46,287 bases of DNA from positions 1 through 46,287 of the forward strand of contig JAYMTF010000197.1 of NCBI GenBank assembly GCA_036897485.1, read 5' to 3'. Every line of letters begins with the position of its first letter. Within the stretch, counting starts at the first letter, position 1. The notes below the pieces were generated by a model. That model was not told the origin of the DNA, searched no databases, and saw nothing but the letters and a program-made list of their open reading frames with translations. Shown piece by piece: positions 10,301-21,290 of the stretch. Source of the DNA: Pelargonium nanum (taxonomy: Eukaryota; Streptophyta; Magnoliopsida; Geraniales; Geraniaceae). A program made the translations under genes and the position numbers.

Positions 10301-13300
10301 TAGCCTATTGATCTCTCTTTAGTTATTCACTCACTTGAAGCCTCTGGATCTTCTGTTGAATATAAGAGAATATAATTTTGATCTCAGTATTAGTACGTGG
10401 GAGAGCCTGTTTATAGTTTGACTACTAACAATAGCTAAAAAAGAAGTGAACAACTAAAGACATTACGACTGAGGATGTTAATTGTTATCTATTTTCAGAA
10501 TTAGTCTTCAATACTTCCCTTGAAACTCAAGGTGATAACCTTGAGATTGTCGAAGAATTGACCATGGAACCGATGATCATTATGGTGGTGCATACGGCGG
10601 CGAACGACAAGAGGAATCACTTGGGTTATGCTGGTGAGATGAAGGCGATCACGCTGGCGTCACCAAATTGTTAATCAAACACCAGGAAGAGGGTCATTGG
10701 AGTTTTGCCAGAGTAGAACAGGAAGGAGGATGCCAAGAGAGATCACTGAATGAGAACTGAGAGAGGTCGCCCTTTTGGAGGGTTTGATTCTTTATTTGAA
10801 ACAAGAAGAGAACTAAAATAAATAAATTAAAGAGAAAATTAGTAAGTTTTCATGAAATCATTAGGGAGAGAGAGAAATTGGCCAGGCAAGCAACCTTAGG
10901 TTACCACCGGAATAATGAAAGCTTCAAGAGACTCTCAAAACAAAATACTTAGAGGCTCTAATACCATGTTGAAATAAAAGAGTTGGAGAAACTATAATAT
11001 TGATCTTAATATTAGTTCAAAGGAGAGCCTATTTATAGGTTTGATAGTTTGACTACCAACAATAGCTAAAAAGGAAAATGAAATATGTCATGTCATAAGG
11101 GCCATGGTTTGAGAGAGGTTGCTTAAGCAAGTTTACTGTCAGACCTAACATGGTTCCTTTTTATGAGCTGGTAACATTCTAAAAGTGGATTATACAATAA
11201 TGCTCAATTGTAATGCCCCAGCTTAGTTCTTCTCCTTGTTGAAGTCATTTCTAGGAGGAAGTGATTATCTTGAAAATTAAAATTAATGGAGGTAACATTC
11301 AAAAGTTATTTGAAATGCTGAACTGTAATGCTCCACCTTAGTTCTGCTCCTTGACAAAGTCATTTCCAAGAGGAAGCATCTCAGCTTGTTTAAAGAAAAC
11401 CAGTTTATACTTTTTTATGGTGTTTGAGATCTGTTCATCAAACAACTGTGCATTTCTGCTGAATAAACTTTCTCAGTGCAGAGAAGCGTTCCTTCAATAT
11501 GCTTGTTAGTTGATATTTACTTGTTTAATGTGAAAATGTCAATTATAAATAAGATTTCTTTTTTAAATATTCTTGTTGCAGATTGCACTGTTTTTTCAGA
11601 ATGATATACTCTTATTCTTCCCTCCCATATTTTTAACAGGTCTCAGAAAGATGATGCTGTCAAACTTCGTGTGGCAAAAGCTGAAGAAGTTATTCTGATT
11701 GAGAAGGTAACTTGCAGACTTGCTCCTAAGTAGTAATATCTCCATCTCCTGTTAGAAATCAACTGAAGAAAAAAAAAAAAGAGACAGTGTTACTCTCGTA
11801 GAAACAGATATTAGAAACATTTTTTAAAGAAAACTCCATTCATCTTTTAAACTGAAACACTGAGACAAACTCAATTGCGTAGGCTATATGGTTTAAAATA
11901 AGGAGTTATGTATTATTGTTGAAGTGGGTGAAATAAGTCACACATTGAATAAATATAAAGTGAAAAGGCTACATATAATGGTGCAAGTGAAACCCTACTA
12001 ACAAGGTGGACCTTTTAGTAGTGAAAATCCAAGTCATTCTATGTAGCACATTATCAAATTTAACATGGTATCAGAGTTGGTTTTGATCCAGGCCTGCGCC
12101 AGTTTATGTTGCATTCCCGACCAGGGGTCTGGGATGAACATTAGGTTTAACTTTCTCTTCCAATCTGTTTACCTCTGTAAAATGTACTATCCTGTATAGT
12201 GCTGATAGTCAGTTATGTTTCTTGGTTGTACAAATGCTCAAAATACAAGTCTCAATCTTCCACATGCTTATTAGTTTCCATAACCTGTAGATGAATCTCT
12301 TATAAATTTGGGCTATGCCTTGTTATCTGGTTTTTTAATAGTCAATTGCCACCACAAGTATGGGGATTAGAAATAGAACCAGTGACTTGGTAGTTGCTAC
12401 ATCAAGTCTCTGCCACTTCTCCCACAGACTTGTGGTGGTGCCTTGTTATCACTTTCGTTGTTCCATTTAGTTTCATATTACACTTCCATCACAAAATCTG
12501 TGATGCTATTTTGCAGGATCTGGTAGTGGAGATTACTGAACTAGAGAAGCAAAGAAATGAACTTGAAGATAGATTGAAAGAGGTCTCTATATAATATTCT
12601 TCTAGCAACTATTTACGTCTAGCATTGTTACATTCAGCTCAAGCCATTATGTGTAGCCCATTATCAAAATTTTACAACAAAAAAATCTTTCATAATCATC
12701 AAAATTGGCATTTACCTGCAATCGTGTGAGTATGCGTGCACACACAGATGTTTGAGTAAAGACGAAATGCAGTCTCACCCACCTTTTAATTTGCACTATC
12801 AGTCCTGCTAGTTCTTTCCATTATCCTTTGTCGGCGTATGTGCATCTCTTTTCCTAATGTCTGAACATCTGGTGTAGGTAAATGTGTTATTGGCTAGTGC
12901 TTGTGCACGTCTTAACAATGCAAGGGAAGAAAGAGAGCAGTATGATAACGCTAGTAGTGAAATTCTTATACACTTGAACATAAAGGTACCAATGCTGAGT
13001 ATCATTACGTTTGATATATTAAGAGATGATTTTTCAGAGTTTTGCCCCACGCAAATATTGTAAGTTAATGAGGATCGTCTAATCACCACTGCATCTTTCT
13101 TTGTAATTTTCGTTCATCAGGAAGATGAGCTGGTAAAATCAATTGATTCATGTAGAGCAGAAGCAGATGTTGTCAATGCATGGATCAATTTTTTGGAAGA
13201 TACTTGGGTTCTTCAGTCCTCTTACATGGAGCAGAAAGAGAAACAGGTCAAGTATGTAGATCTTCTTTTTACAATCTATTTTTATTGATCCAATGCAGGC

Positions 13301-15281
13301 ACTTTTTGTTGGATGAATCTACTTTTGAAATTATAGTTGACACTAATAGCTCATGATGTTCCACTTACCTTTACGTGCATGCATTTTTTCGAGTCTTCTC
13401 ATAGTTCATTGCAAGTCTAGTATTTGATTTCTTTTTTTCTTTCTTATTTTCATGTTAAAGTGGTGACATGGAGAGATATGGAGAGTATTTTGTGAATTTG
13501 GTTAGTCAGCTCCTATCTAGATACAAGGTACAAATTAACTTATCATTCCCAGAAAAGTATGTTGTTTCTTTAGATATTATTACGACTTTATAGTGCGTTG
13601 TTTACCCCGTGACCTTTCTATTTCTGATCAGGAAGAGTTGGGACATGCTATCCCTCGAATTAGAGATGTTGTGGAAATCTTGCGTTCAAGTCCAGGGTAT
13701 TCTATTCTTTGTAATTGAAATGTTTATTTTATATATAAACCAAGATGTTAATTGTCGTTTTATTGCAGGGATGAAGCAGAGCAAAGAGATGAAAGTTCAG
13801 AAATAATAAACTCAAGGATAGTTCTTGAAGAGGAATATCTGGAACTTGAGGTCAAGGTGTGATGATTTTTCACATTTTTGCTTATGAAATCTCACACAAA
13901 TTTAAGCAACGAATCAAAGTTAAATGCTTGTAGCCAGTGGCGGAGCCAACTTTTGGTCTTAGTGTAGGCACCTTTTTTTACAGAGCCGAAAGAAAATGGT
14001 TTGGTTAAGCTGTTTGGATAAGGTGTTGTGAAATGAGAAATAATGTTGAGCTTAGTTTGGGATGGGATGGGCCAAATAAGGGATTAATTGATATAAAAAA
14101 GTATGAATTGGGATGGGATGAGTTAAAATTGGGATAGATTTGGAAGCTTGGGGTGGGCCTTTGACTACTACGGTCCACCCTTGGCTCTGCCACTGCTTGT
14201 AGCGGATAATGCCAAGAGGAACTGTTCCACATACGACAATTTAATTTTTATACTCTAACACGCCCCTCACGTGCAAACTCATTATCGTTGTGCACGTGGA
14301 CCCAAGCACTCATGCACAAATCTTCTACTTGCCTTGTGCTGAAATGTAATTAGAGAAGCTCGAACTTGTGACCAACTCAACTAAAAACTTAAACTGATAG
14401 TTGAAGGTCCAATTTAATTTTTATACCGTGTTTGCATTTACTATTTCACGTAATTCTTTTTTGTGTCAAATCTAATTTTCTTTTCTGGGGAACTTTCTTT
14501 TCAGTTTAAAACTACCTTTAGTGTAGTGGACTCCATGAAAAAGCAATTCTACAGTCAAAACGATGGCATGTTTAGGTACAACATCTGATTATATTGTCAT
14601 ACATTTCATCTACTTCTTCACGTGTTCCATTATATAATATTCTAACGTTGTCCCCTCAAAATGGGGCATTGTTCTTGATCCAGGAAAGATGATCAAAGAG
14701 TCGAACAACTATTTCTAGCACTTCAAAGAATCGAAGATGAATTTGAATCCATTGAGAGACCAGATTTGGAAAGTGAGGGTCCTACTCCAGTTGCGAACAC
14801 GCCATCCGGTAGTACGCCAAGCAGTGCTAAGAAGAGTCCATCCCTAGCCTCTGGACGGCTTACTGATATGCCCGAGTTAGAACAAGTTGATGTAACCAAC
14901 GCGGAGTCAAAACTCGGGATAAAAAACAGCCCAACTAAGGAGAGTGACCGCAGGTCTCACTCAAGTCCATCCCAGGGACAGTACACTATGATTCCTAAAT
15001 CGGAGCAAGAAGGCATAACCAGCTTGACAGAAGACGCTGGTCATGTAGTTCACCATGGTCCTTCCCAGGTCTCTGAAAAATCATTGGGCACGACCGGGAA
15101 GGCTACCGAAGACAGCTCGAGAGATCAGATTGCTGATACTGAGGTTCATAAACCAATGCAATCAGATAACGAGGCGTTCAACACAGAGTCGAAGACTGCG
15201 GTGGTTAGCGAGAACAGCTTGACAGAGGAGGATGAAGATCAGCTTCATCAGGGTAGGAAGCTACAGCTGAGTGCTAATTAA
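4389..15281 (+). CDS. Plant coiled-coil protein, 18 exons, 774 aa (possibly TGN/microtubule-associated family)
   Basis: The joined frame stays open across 18 exons with GT-AG borders: 4389-4532, 4644-4937, 5136-5231, 5871-5923, 6148-6244, 6647-6720, 7394-7511, 8212-8322, 9260-9336, 11640-11706, 12517-12582, 12878-12985, 13121-13251, 13461-13527, 13632-13696, 13769-13856, 14505-14575, 14684-15281. The protein starts MSWLRSAVNNAM. A conserved-looking region at residues 147-230 includes YYYDADMGGEPMTFRDVFL and LAKAFSSYQDEVL. Residues about 190-540 are charged heptad-like helices (for example EITELEKQRNELEDRLKE), so a long coiled coil is likely. The last 195 residues are acidic, Ser/Pro-rich and probably disordered, with repeated ESK modules. 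I recall a similar Arabidopsis family of myosin-like coiled-coil proteins that includes a trans-Golgi, microtubule-associated member, but I cannot verify the match. There is no signal peptide or membrane segment. Introns 9, 10, 11 and 16 hold transposon relics. Confidence 0.82.
5979..6058 (+). repeat. 34-bp direct repeat in intron 4 of the coiled-coil gene
   Basis: The unit beginning TGGCTTTTCTTTGAAATTTC is present at 5979-6012 and again at 6025-6058, identical over 34 bp with a 12-bp spacer. It lies just before exon 5 (acceptor at 6147), within reach of the branch-point region. It is probably a recent slippage-type duplication. Confidence 0.8.
10354..11085 (-). mobile_element. TRIM-like LTR retrotransposon relic in intron 9
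   Basis: Two related blocks begin TGTTGAA: 10354 to about 10513, and 10967 to about 11085. They share GAGAGCCT(G/A)TTTATAG, TTTGACTAC(T/C)AACAATAGC and neighbouring words. On the minus strand the right block ends CAACA and is followed at once by TGGTATTAGAGCC (plus 10954-10966). That is the primer-binding site complementary to initiator tRNA-Met used by many plant copia elements. The left block is bordered by a purine tract on the minus strand (GGGAAG). LTR-internal CCTATAAATAGG resembles an LTR TATA box. The internal part is only about 450 bp with no gag/pol frame, which fits a terminal-repeat retrotransposon in miniature or a deletion derivative. The two LTRs have diverged, and the outer end of the right one is unclear. 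Confidence 0.65.
11917..12076 (+). mobile_element. LTR and tRNA-Met primer-binding site fragment in intron 10
   Basis: A block starting TGTTGAAGTGGGTGAAATAA and ending ATTTAACA (149 bp, 11917-12065) is followed directly by TGGTATCAGAG (12066-12076), an exact initiator tRNA-Met primer-binding site. This is the 5' LTR/PBS junction of a copia-type element. A second partial copy of the LTR end is at 12637-12679. No gag or pol frame is present. Confidence 0.6.
12637..12679 (+). mobile_element. Partial second copy of the intron 10 LTR end, in intron 11
   Basis: GTGTAGCCCATTATCAAAA and its neighbours resemble the LTR end at about 12032-12065 (ATGTAGCACATTATCAAAT), over about 40 bp with a few mismatches and ending ACAACA. 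It lies 55 bp downstream of exon 11, so the two LTR-like pieces bracket that exon. Confidence 0.4.
13935..14195. mobile_element. hAT-type MITE in intron 16, perfect 8-bp target duplication
   Basis: The terminal inverted repeat CAGTGGCGGAGCCA at 13935-13948 matches the reverse complement of the right end (TGGCTCTGCCACTG, 14182-14195) with one mismatch. The element is flanked by exact 8-bp duplications CTTGTAGC at 13927-13934 and 14196-14203. An 8-bp duplication and short CA...TG ends are the signature of the hAT superfamily. At 261 bp with no coding capacity it is non-autonomous. Confidence 0.88.
14220..14430. repeat. Short direct repeat bracketing an LTR-like fragment in intron 16
   Basis: CAATTTAATTTTTATAC occurs at about 14237 and about 14412. 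The intervening 170 bp begins with TCTAACACGCCCCTCACGTG, a phrase resembling purine-tract-adjacent ends of plant LTR elements read in reverse. It may be a degraded solo fragment; the evidence is composition-level only. Confidence 0.3.
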
Positions 15282-15436
15282 AAGTTACGAGGCATCGGAC
15301 ACTGAGGCTGAGCTGGCCAACTCGGAGTCAAAACCTGGGAAGGTCAGCGAATATGGATCGACAAGATGACCGGTTGATCGTACTCTTCACTCCATGGCAT
15401 AATGTAAGTACTACTAACGACTTGTATGTACTTTAA

Positions 15437-15565
15437 GGTAGCGTCTGGATTATAATTTTTGTTCGGAAATGAGAATTAAGAATGTGAATGAAACGAGATT
15501 CTCATTCGTCTTGTTTGGAGGGATAATCTCATTCTCATTCAAAAAAGTATAATCCAAACGCTACC
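15437..15565. mobile_element. Tourist-like (PIF/Harbinger) MITE, copy 1
   Basis: The left end GGTAGCGTCTGGATTATA and the right end TATAATCCAAACGCTACC are inverted copies with one mismatch, flanked by TAA on both sides (15434-15436 and 15566-15568). At 129 bp, with a 3-bp TWA target duplication and GG...CC ends, it fits PIF/Harbinger-derived MITEs. It sits about 155 bp after the stop codon of the coiled-coil gene, so it may be in its 3' UTR. Confidence 0.85.
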
Positions 15566-18500
15566 TAAAACTTTACCTTACTGATGTTATGTAATTCTAT
15601 TGATTATTTGAAATAAAAGAAAGAGAAAAGTAGTTCTTTGGGACACAAACTTTAGCCAAATGCATAAAAAAGATTGTGTACTTTTACTTTGGATCTAAAC
15701 TATTAGGATCTGTACAATTTGAGGCTCGCTGTTCAAAACCATTGGGTATATGAAGTCACACTATCTCTCTGTGTAAGTTGGTCACACTGACTCACTACGA
15801 GTCTGGCGTAGAGGTGTCAATTTTGGGTTTCGTGTTGGGTTTAGGATAGGGACGATAAAACTAACCTGAATCTGATCTAATAGGGCTTTGGGTTTTGGGA
15901 CACGGGTTGGGTCGGGTTTTGTGTGTTAGGACGTAGGAATACAATGTGATTTCGTGCAGGTTCGCCCGATCCGATCGGAATTTGGTTGGATCTGATCGGA
16001 TTTCAGGTGCCGCAAATTTGAGTCCAAATTGCAGGCTCAAGTTTGTTTTGTTCAAAGTTAGGGTTTGAAATGATTCTTGATGAATCACTGCATCTTTACA
16101 ATTACTTTCTTCTCACTTACATATTAGCAAAGTACAACATTTTTAGGTATTAGCTATTGCTAGTTTTGATGAAATTTGTTACTTTTTGGTAGTTTTTGTT
16201 TTTGTTTTTTGAAGTTACTATTATTTTCACTTTGGGACAAAGAGCCCATCATGGGTGATACAATTTTCATTTTTCAATGCAAGTGTTAACCCCCACCATC
16301 AATACTTTGGACTTTATGTTGGTATTAACTACTTGTTGAGGTCAACATCTATAGTATTTTTTTTTTTTTTTTTTTTACTTTTTCAAATACATCCATAAAA
16401 GAAGAGTATTAAGTGTTTGTTGTTACATGGGACATTAATGGGAACTTAGTTCTTGTTTGGATGCACCATTGAATTCATGTTGCATATTCAGCTCCTGTTG
16501 CAGTTTCTATTTAACAATTAGTGTCTCCGAGTTAGTTTGTCCGCACCTCGACTCGACTTTTTATCTGAACGAATTTAACAGTGCAACTCATGTTTAGAAC
16601 CGATAATTTAGATCCGAACTTAGGAACGTTTGAAACTCAATCCACGTTTTTACGAACGTTTGAAACATAGATTCGGTTAATTTTCATGTTGAGACAGACA
16701 GATATGCACGTTTCACATATGAAATCCAAAATTCAATATGAAATCCAAATTGTAAGCTCTGCGGCACATCGTTTTGGTGCATCTAAAATAAAGTTCATCA
16801 GTTGTTGACCCAATATTGAATCTAAGTGACTTAAAAAGAATTAAACCACATTAACCACCAGATCAACTCTTCATGTTGGATGTTATTATAGTTTTATTGA
16901 TCTATCCAATTGGTAAAAAGAATAATTTATTGTATACACCACATAATTTTTTTGGTACTTTCGAGTTTCAACTTCATAATTGTATTACAAGACGGACGCA
17001 ACATATGTATCTTTCAGTATCAATGACACGAGTAATTAGACAGAGCCAAAACCGAGTGTTCTGCGCTTGAAATTTATCGGTAAATAAAATTAAAGCTGTA
17101 AAACATAATTTACTAACGTCGTAAAACTCTTTTATAATAATTTGAATATAAAAAATTGAGGTTGAAACTTGAAAACATTGCTTGTAGTACAATATTGCAT
17201 TGACCAGGTCAAACAAACAGAGATTGCCCATATCTCCCCCTCCCAATTATAGAATTGTGTATGCAAAAAACCAAGCTTTTTTGGGAAGATGGGTTTGCTT
17301 GGCTCTTTCCATTTTTTAAATTTCAGTTTGGAAGGTTGCTGCCTTGTGGGTGCTGCAGAGCTCTGATCATCATAACTACACACATGACCTTGGATTTTAT
17401 TTTATTTACATCATACTTTGGAGTAAAGCTACTTTTATATATATCCACTAATTGACCTCTTAATTATGATTATTTCTCTAATATCACATTTTGTAGAGCT
17501 GACAATTTGCACCCGAACTTGTAGGTACTCATAGATCCGACTTGTCAAGATAGACTCTATTTACTTTTAGGTCAAGTTGGGTATATTTGCACTAAACTTG
17601 TACATTTTGTGAAGCGCATTTTCTTTACAAGTCGTGTTGGAGTTAGACTTTCACAATCTTCATATATATAGAAAGTGACTAAAACCCGAATGGTAAGATC
17701 TTCCACCCTCTATGTCCAATCTTCATATAACATTGAAGAGGACAATAATTCATGGAGGGGGCATAAAGGTTCACTTCAAAGTTTTCAACTTCTAACAGTT
17801 CTTAAACATTCACTTTACATTCAAAGTTATCAAACAATTGTCTTATATTTTTTAACTCATATTCCATTTGACACGATAAGATCACACCAAAACTTTTTTT
17901 TACTTTTTCACTCGTCAAATAAACACATGAATCTTCCACATAGATTCATTGAGGTGGCATGAAATGGTTGTTTGATAAGTCAACAATTGTTTCTACTAAA
18001 ATCAGCGTAGCTAGTTAGTCCTTAAACATTTTCACCTTACAATCGAAATTAGCAAACGATTCTCGTGTGTTTCAAAATTAAATTCCATTTTACGTACAAC
18101 AGATTTTAACACGAATCAACCTCTGACTTTTTCACTTGTCAAAGAAGCACCAATCTCCCACATAGATTCACATGCTTTGCTTCATATCATATCATATCAA
18201 AATCAATATCAAATCATGTTTTCCTAATAAGATCTCCAAAATCCAAGCCTTGAATAGATCCATTGCTCTTCTTTCATTTTCTTATCTCTGAATGTTGCAT
18301 TGGAACTTTCAATAAAAACAACAAACTCTGTCACCCATGCCTTGTAGATTTATATATCTCTTCTACTTATACATTTAATATTTGTAGATTTTTGCTTTTC
18401 TTCTCAGAATTATATATATTATATTTGATTGTGTTTCAAACACAACATACAATTGTGTCTTGGCAGATCTAAATGTTCCCCTAAAATACCAAAATTCAGA

Positions 18501-19322
18501 AAGTTGACTGTTGAATTTTTCAGAATTAATTGGCATCAAGAAACAACAATCAAAGCATAGACACCATCCAAAATTTAATCTAATAAAACATTATTTGTAG
18601 TTCATAATTCCCAACACTTAAAATAGAGAAAAAAAAAGTTTTATGGAATAAAATCTGTTAAAATTTCATATTCATTTTATCCATGATTTAAAGTATTCCA
18701 CGTTAAAAAAAATCAATGGGAGCAACTGTCCCCACAAACTATCCTGGTGATACCGCTCTTGTTGATGATGTAACAATAAAAGTATGCTAACAAAATAAAG
18801 TTCTCTAAGAGACAATTCATTGTCAAAACCGTAAATGTTTGAAAAGAGATCGTGAATTTGAATTCTATTATTGCACTGAATATACGATCCGGTCAAACCA
18901 ATTGTACATTTGTACCAATTCAATTTCTACAACAATGATATTTCTTCTTGACTAATCAATCACCTCAACTATTGAAGTTCCTTGAAACTTCAAGACAAAA
19001 AGAGCAAACAACTTTAAATCCCAAGGCCATGGGGGTTGGGTTGGGACTCAAAAGTGGATACAACATCCACACATTGATGTGTGTGTTTCATCAACTCACT
19101 TTCATGTCTTGTTTCACATCTAATATCTTCACAAAACACTGTTCAAAACACTGTATATTTGTATGGTTTGTTTTGTTTAGCTAATAGCTAGCCTTTTTTT
19201 ACATTGAAACTATCAAGAAAGACAACAAGAGGTGTCAACATCTTCTTTATAAGAGTACTATTGAATATTGATCTCTTCTCTTCTCCTTCAATGCCATTGA
19301 GATGTATGTCTTCTTTTTTTCT

Positions 19323-19724
19323 TTCAAATTCAAAGTAATTTACATAATTGATATGATGGAGGGTTGCTTGTTTATCTTTACAATACCACACATAACTTGC
19401 ATACAAATGCTATAGTCCATGCAATAGTATTAAGCCCTAGTTCGATTAGCTCTTACCAAAGTTGTGAATGCTGGATTGGTACTGTCGAATCGATGGACAT
19501 GTCCAATAAAACTGTCCAACTGATCAACTGATATACTATTCAATGTCTCAATTCATGTCAATTATTCAAATTCAAAGTATTTTAGACATTTGAAATGATG
19601 GAGGGTTGCTTGTTGATCTTTGTAGTACCACACATTAGTAGCAAACAAATGCTATAGTTCATGCACTAGGTGTAAACCTTAATTTTGGATAGCTCTTATC
19701 AAAGTTTTGAATGTTTGATTGGTT
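19323..19724 (+). repeat. Imperfect 160-bp direct duplication, period 242 bp
   Basis: TTCAAATTCAAAGTA followed by GATGGAGGGTTGCTTG, CAAATGCTATAG, TAGCTCTTA and GAATG...GATTGG occurs in the same order at 19323-19482 and 19565-19724. It is a diverged local duplication in the intergenic region with no coding potential. Confidence 0.75.
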
Positions 19725-20844
19725 TTGATGGATGAAACAAATGAATGAGACAGTTGAGGAAAATGTCTAAAATTTTAAAGCACAACAAGTATATATAAGA
19801 ATGACAAATAAAAATTCGGAAAAAAATCATGAAATATTAAATGACCAAAAGACCCCTTAAACAACTTCGAAATAACTTTAAAACTACTTTAAAGCTGAAC
19901 TAATAATTTAAGCGATTCAATATCTCAATCCAAATAAAAACATGATTTAATTGTAGAACTATATATCGATGATGTTACACGCAAAAAATTTCAATTCTGA
20001 TATTCACGTTCTTGACTAGACAAGAACCCTCAATGACCTTGGGGTGATAATTTCACATGAAATTCCACTTTTTCATGTGTTGTTTCTTTGGGTTTCTCAT
20101 TTCAAAGGTGTGCTACATAACTTTTGGCTCACAAAAGTGAGGATATAAAAAATCAAACCTCTATTTTTTGTCCTTTAATTCTTAGGGTTTTATATTTTTT
20201 GGTAGAGTGGTCCATTTTGGGTTTTACGCCAATTGAGCATTTTTTGAGTCCATCTCTCATCTCTCCTCCCAATGTTTGGTCTAATCTAATGGGTGATTCC
20301 TTGGACCATATATTAGGGTACTTTTTTCTTACTCATGTGTACTAAAAATACCTCACATCCCCAAAAGAAACTCGAATTTGTCGCATAAATTATGATAAAG
20401 ATCTACACGTAGATTTTATCGTGTCTTTAGTCTATTTGAGACTTAATCTTTTATCATGTTTATTTTCTTAAATAATGACACGTTACTAGTCTAAATATAT
20501 GATAAAGTTGAACAGAACGATGAGTCTATTAGTAGAGAATAGACCAGTTTGATTTAGTTTTTTGGCACATTATTCAAATGGTAAAACTGTGATTTGCAAA
20601 AAGATTGTTTCAAAATACTTCTCTATTTATTCATTTTGGGACAAATTGGCTCTCAATTTGTTTTTTTCTTCTAATTTAGTCTCATTATTATATCTTTTGT
20701 GTCATATTGGTTCCGTATTACACACGTGACTTGATGATTGTTTTGAACAAAATGAATACTAATATGACCATATTGAAACAAAAGCGACGTTGACAGAGTT
20801 AAATTGGAACAAAAATACAAATTTACACAAAATCGATACTAAAG

Positions 20845-21023
20845 TAGAGTTGGCTGACACCCGAAACCCAACCCACAAAATAGTTTTTCAGGTAAGGAAA
20901 ACTCACTAAACCTCCCCATCTTGTACCAAATTCCACACCCCTTGTGAGTCAGCCTCGTGATAGGCCTTTCCAATCCGAAACCTAAAAAACCCGACTTATT
21001 CAAAACTCAAATTGTCAACTCTG
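20845..21023. mobile_element. hAT-type MITE (179 bp) with exact 8-bp target duplication
   Basis: The left end TAGAGTTGGCTGACA and the right end TGTCAACTCTG form imperfect inverted repeats. TACTAAAG is duplicated exactly on both sides (20837-20844 and 21024-21031). It has inserted into an older AT-rich repeat with 'ctaaattgaaacaaaa' phrases on both sides, so it is a nested insertion. It lies about 115 bp upstream of the putative TATA box of the MAKR-like gene. Confidence 0.8.
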
Positions 21024-21137
21024 TACTAAAGGAACTAAATTGAAACAAAATGAAATTTATGATCAATATATAGCACAAAATTAATACCAATGTACCATCT
21101 TGTAACATAATCCTATTTCAAATTTCACAAACCAATA

Positions 21138-21147
21138 CATATATAGG
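21138..21147 (+). promoter_or_regulatory. Likely TATA box of the MAKR-like gene
   Basis: CATATATAGG lies about 365 bp before the ATG at 21507. If it is used, the CT/CA/TA microsatellite (21249-21298) and the second CT run (21407-21433) would lie in the 5' leader, a common arrangement in plant leaders. The TATA use is inferred. Confidence 0.4.
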
Positions 21148-21248
21148 GCCACTCAACCCCTCTATTGGTTGCCAAGAAAGCAAAGAAATTTCCAAAACTA
21201 GTTTTTGCATTTTACCTTTTGGAAGCATTCACATTCAAAGATTACAAA

Positions 21249-21249
21249 C

Positions 21250-21290
<41 letters not shown>

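Noticed and set aside
9337-11639. Possibility that the 2.3-kb intron 9 hides another gene
   Set aside because: The only structured content is the TRIM-like element; frames are short and unrelated to known proteins.
12066-12636. Idea that exon 11 of the coiled-coil gene is itself derived from the LTR element around it
   Set aside because: The exon keeps frame and heptad character continuous with its neighbours and looks like the rest of the coiled coil, so independent LTR fragments in the two introns are simpler.
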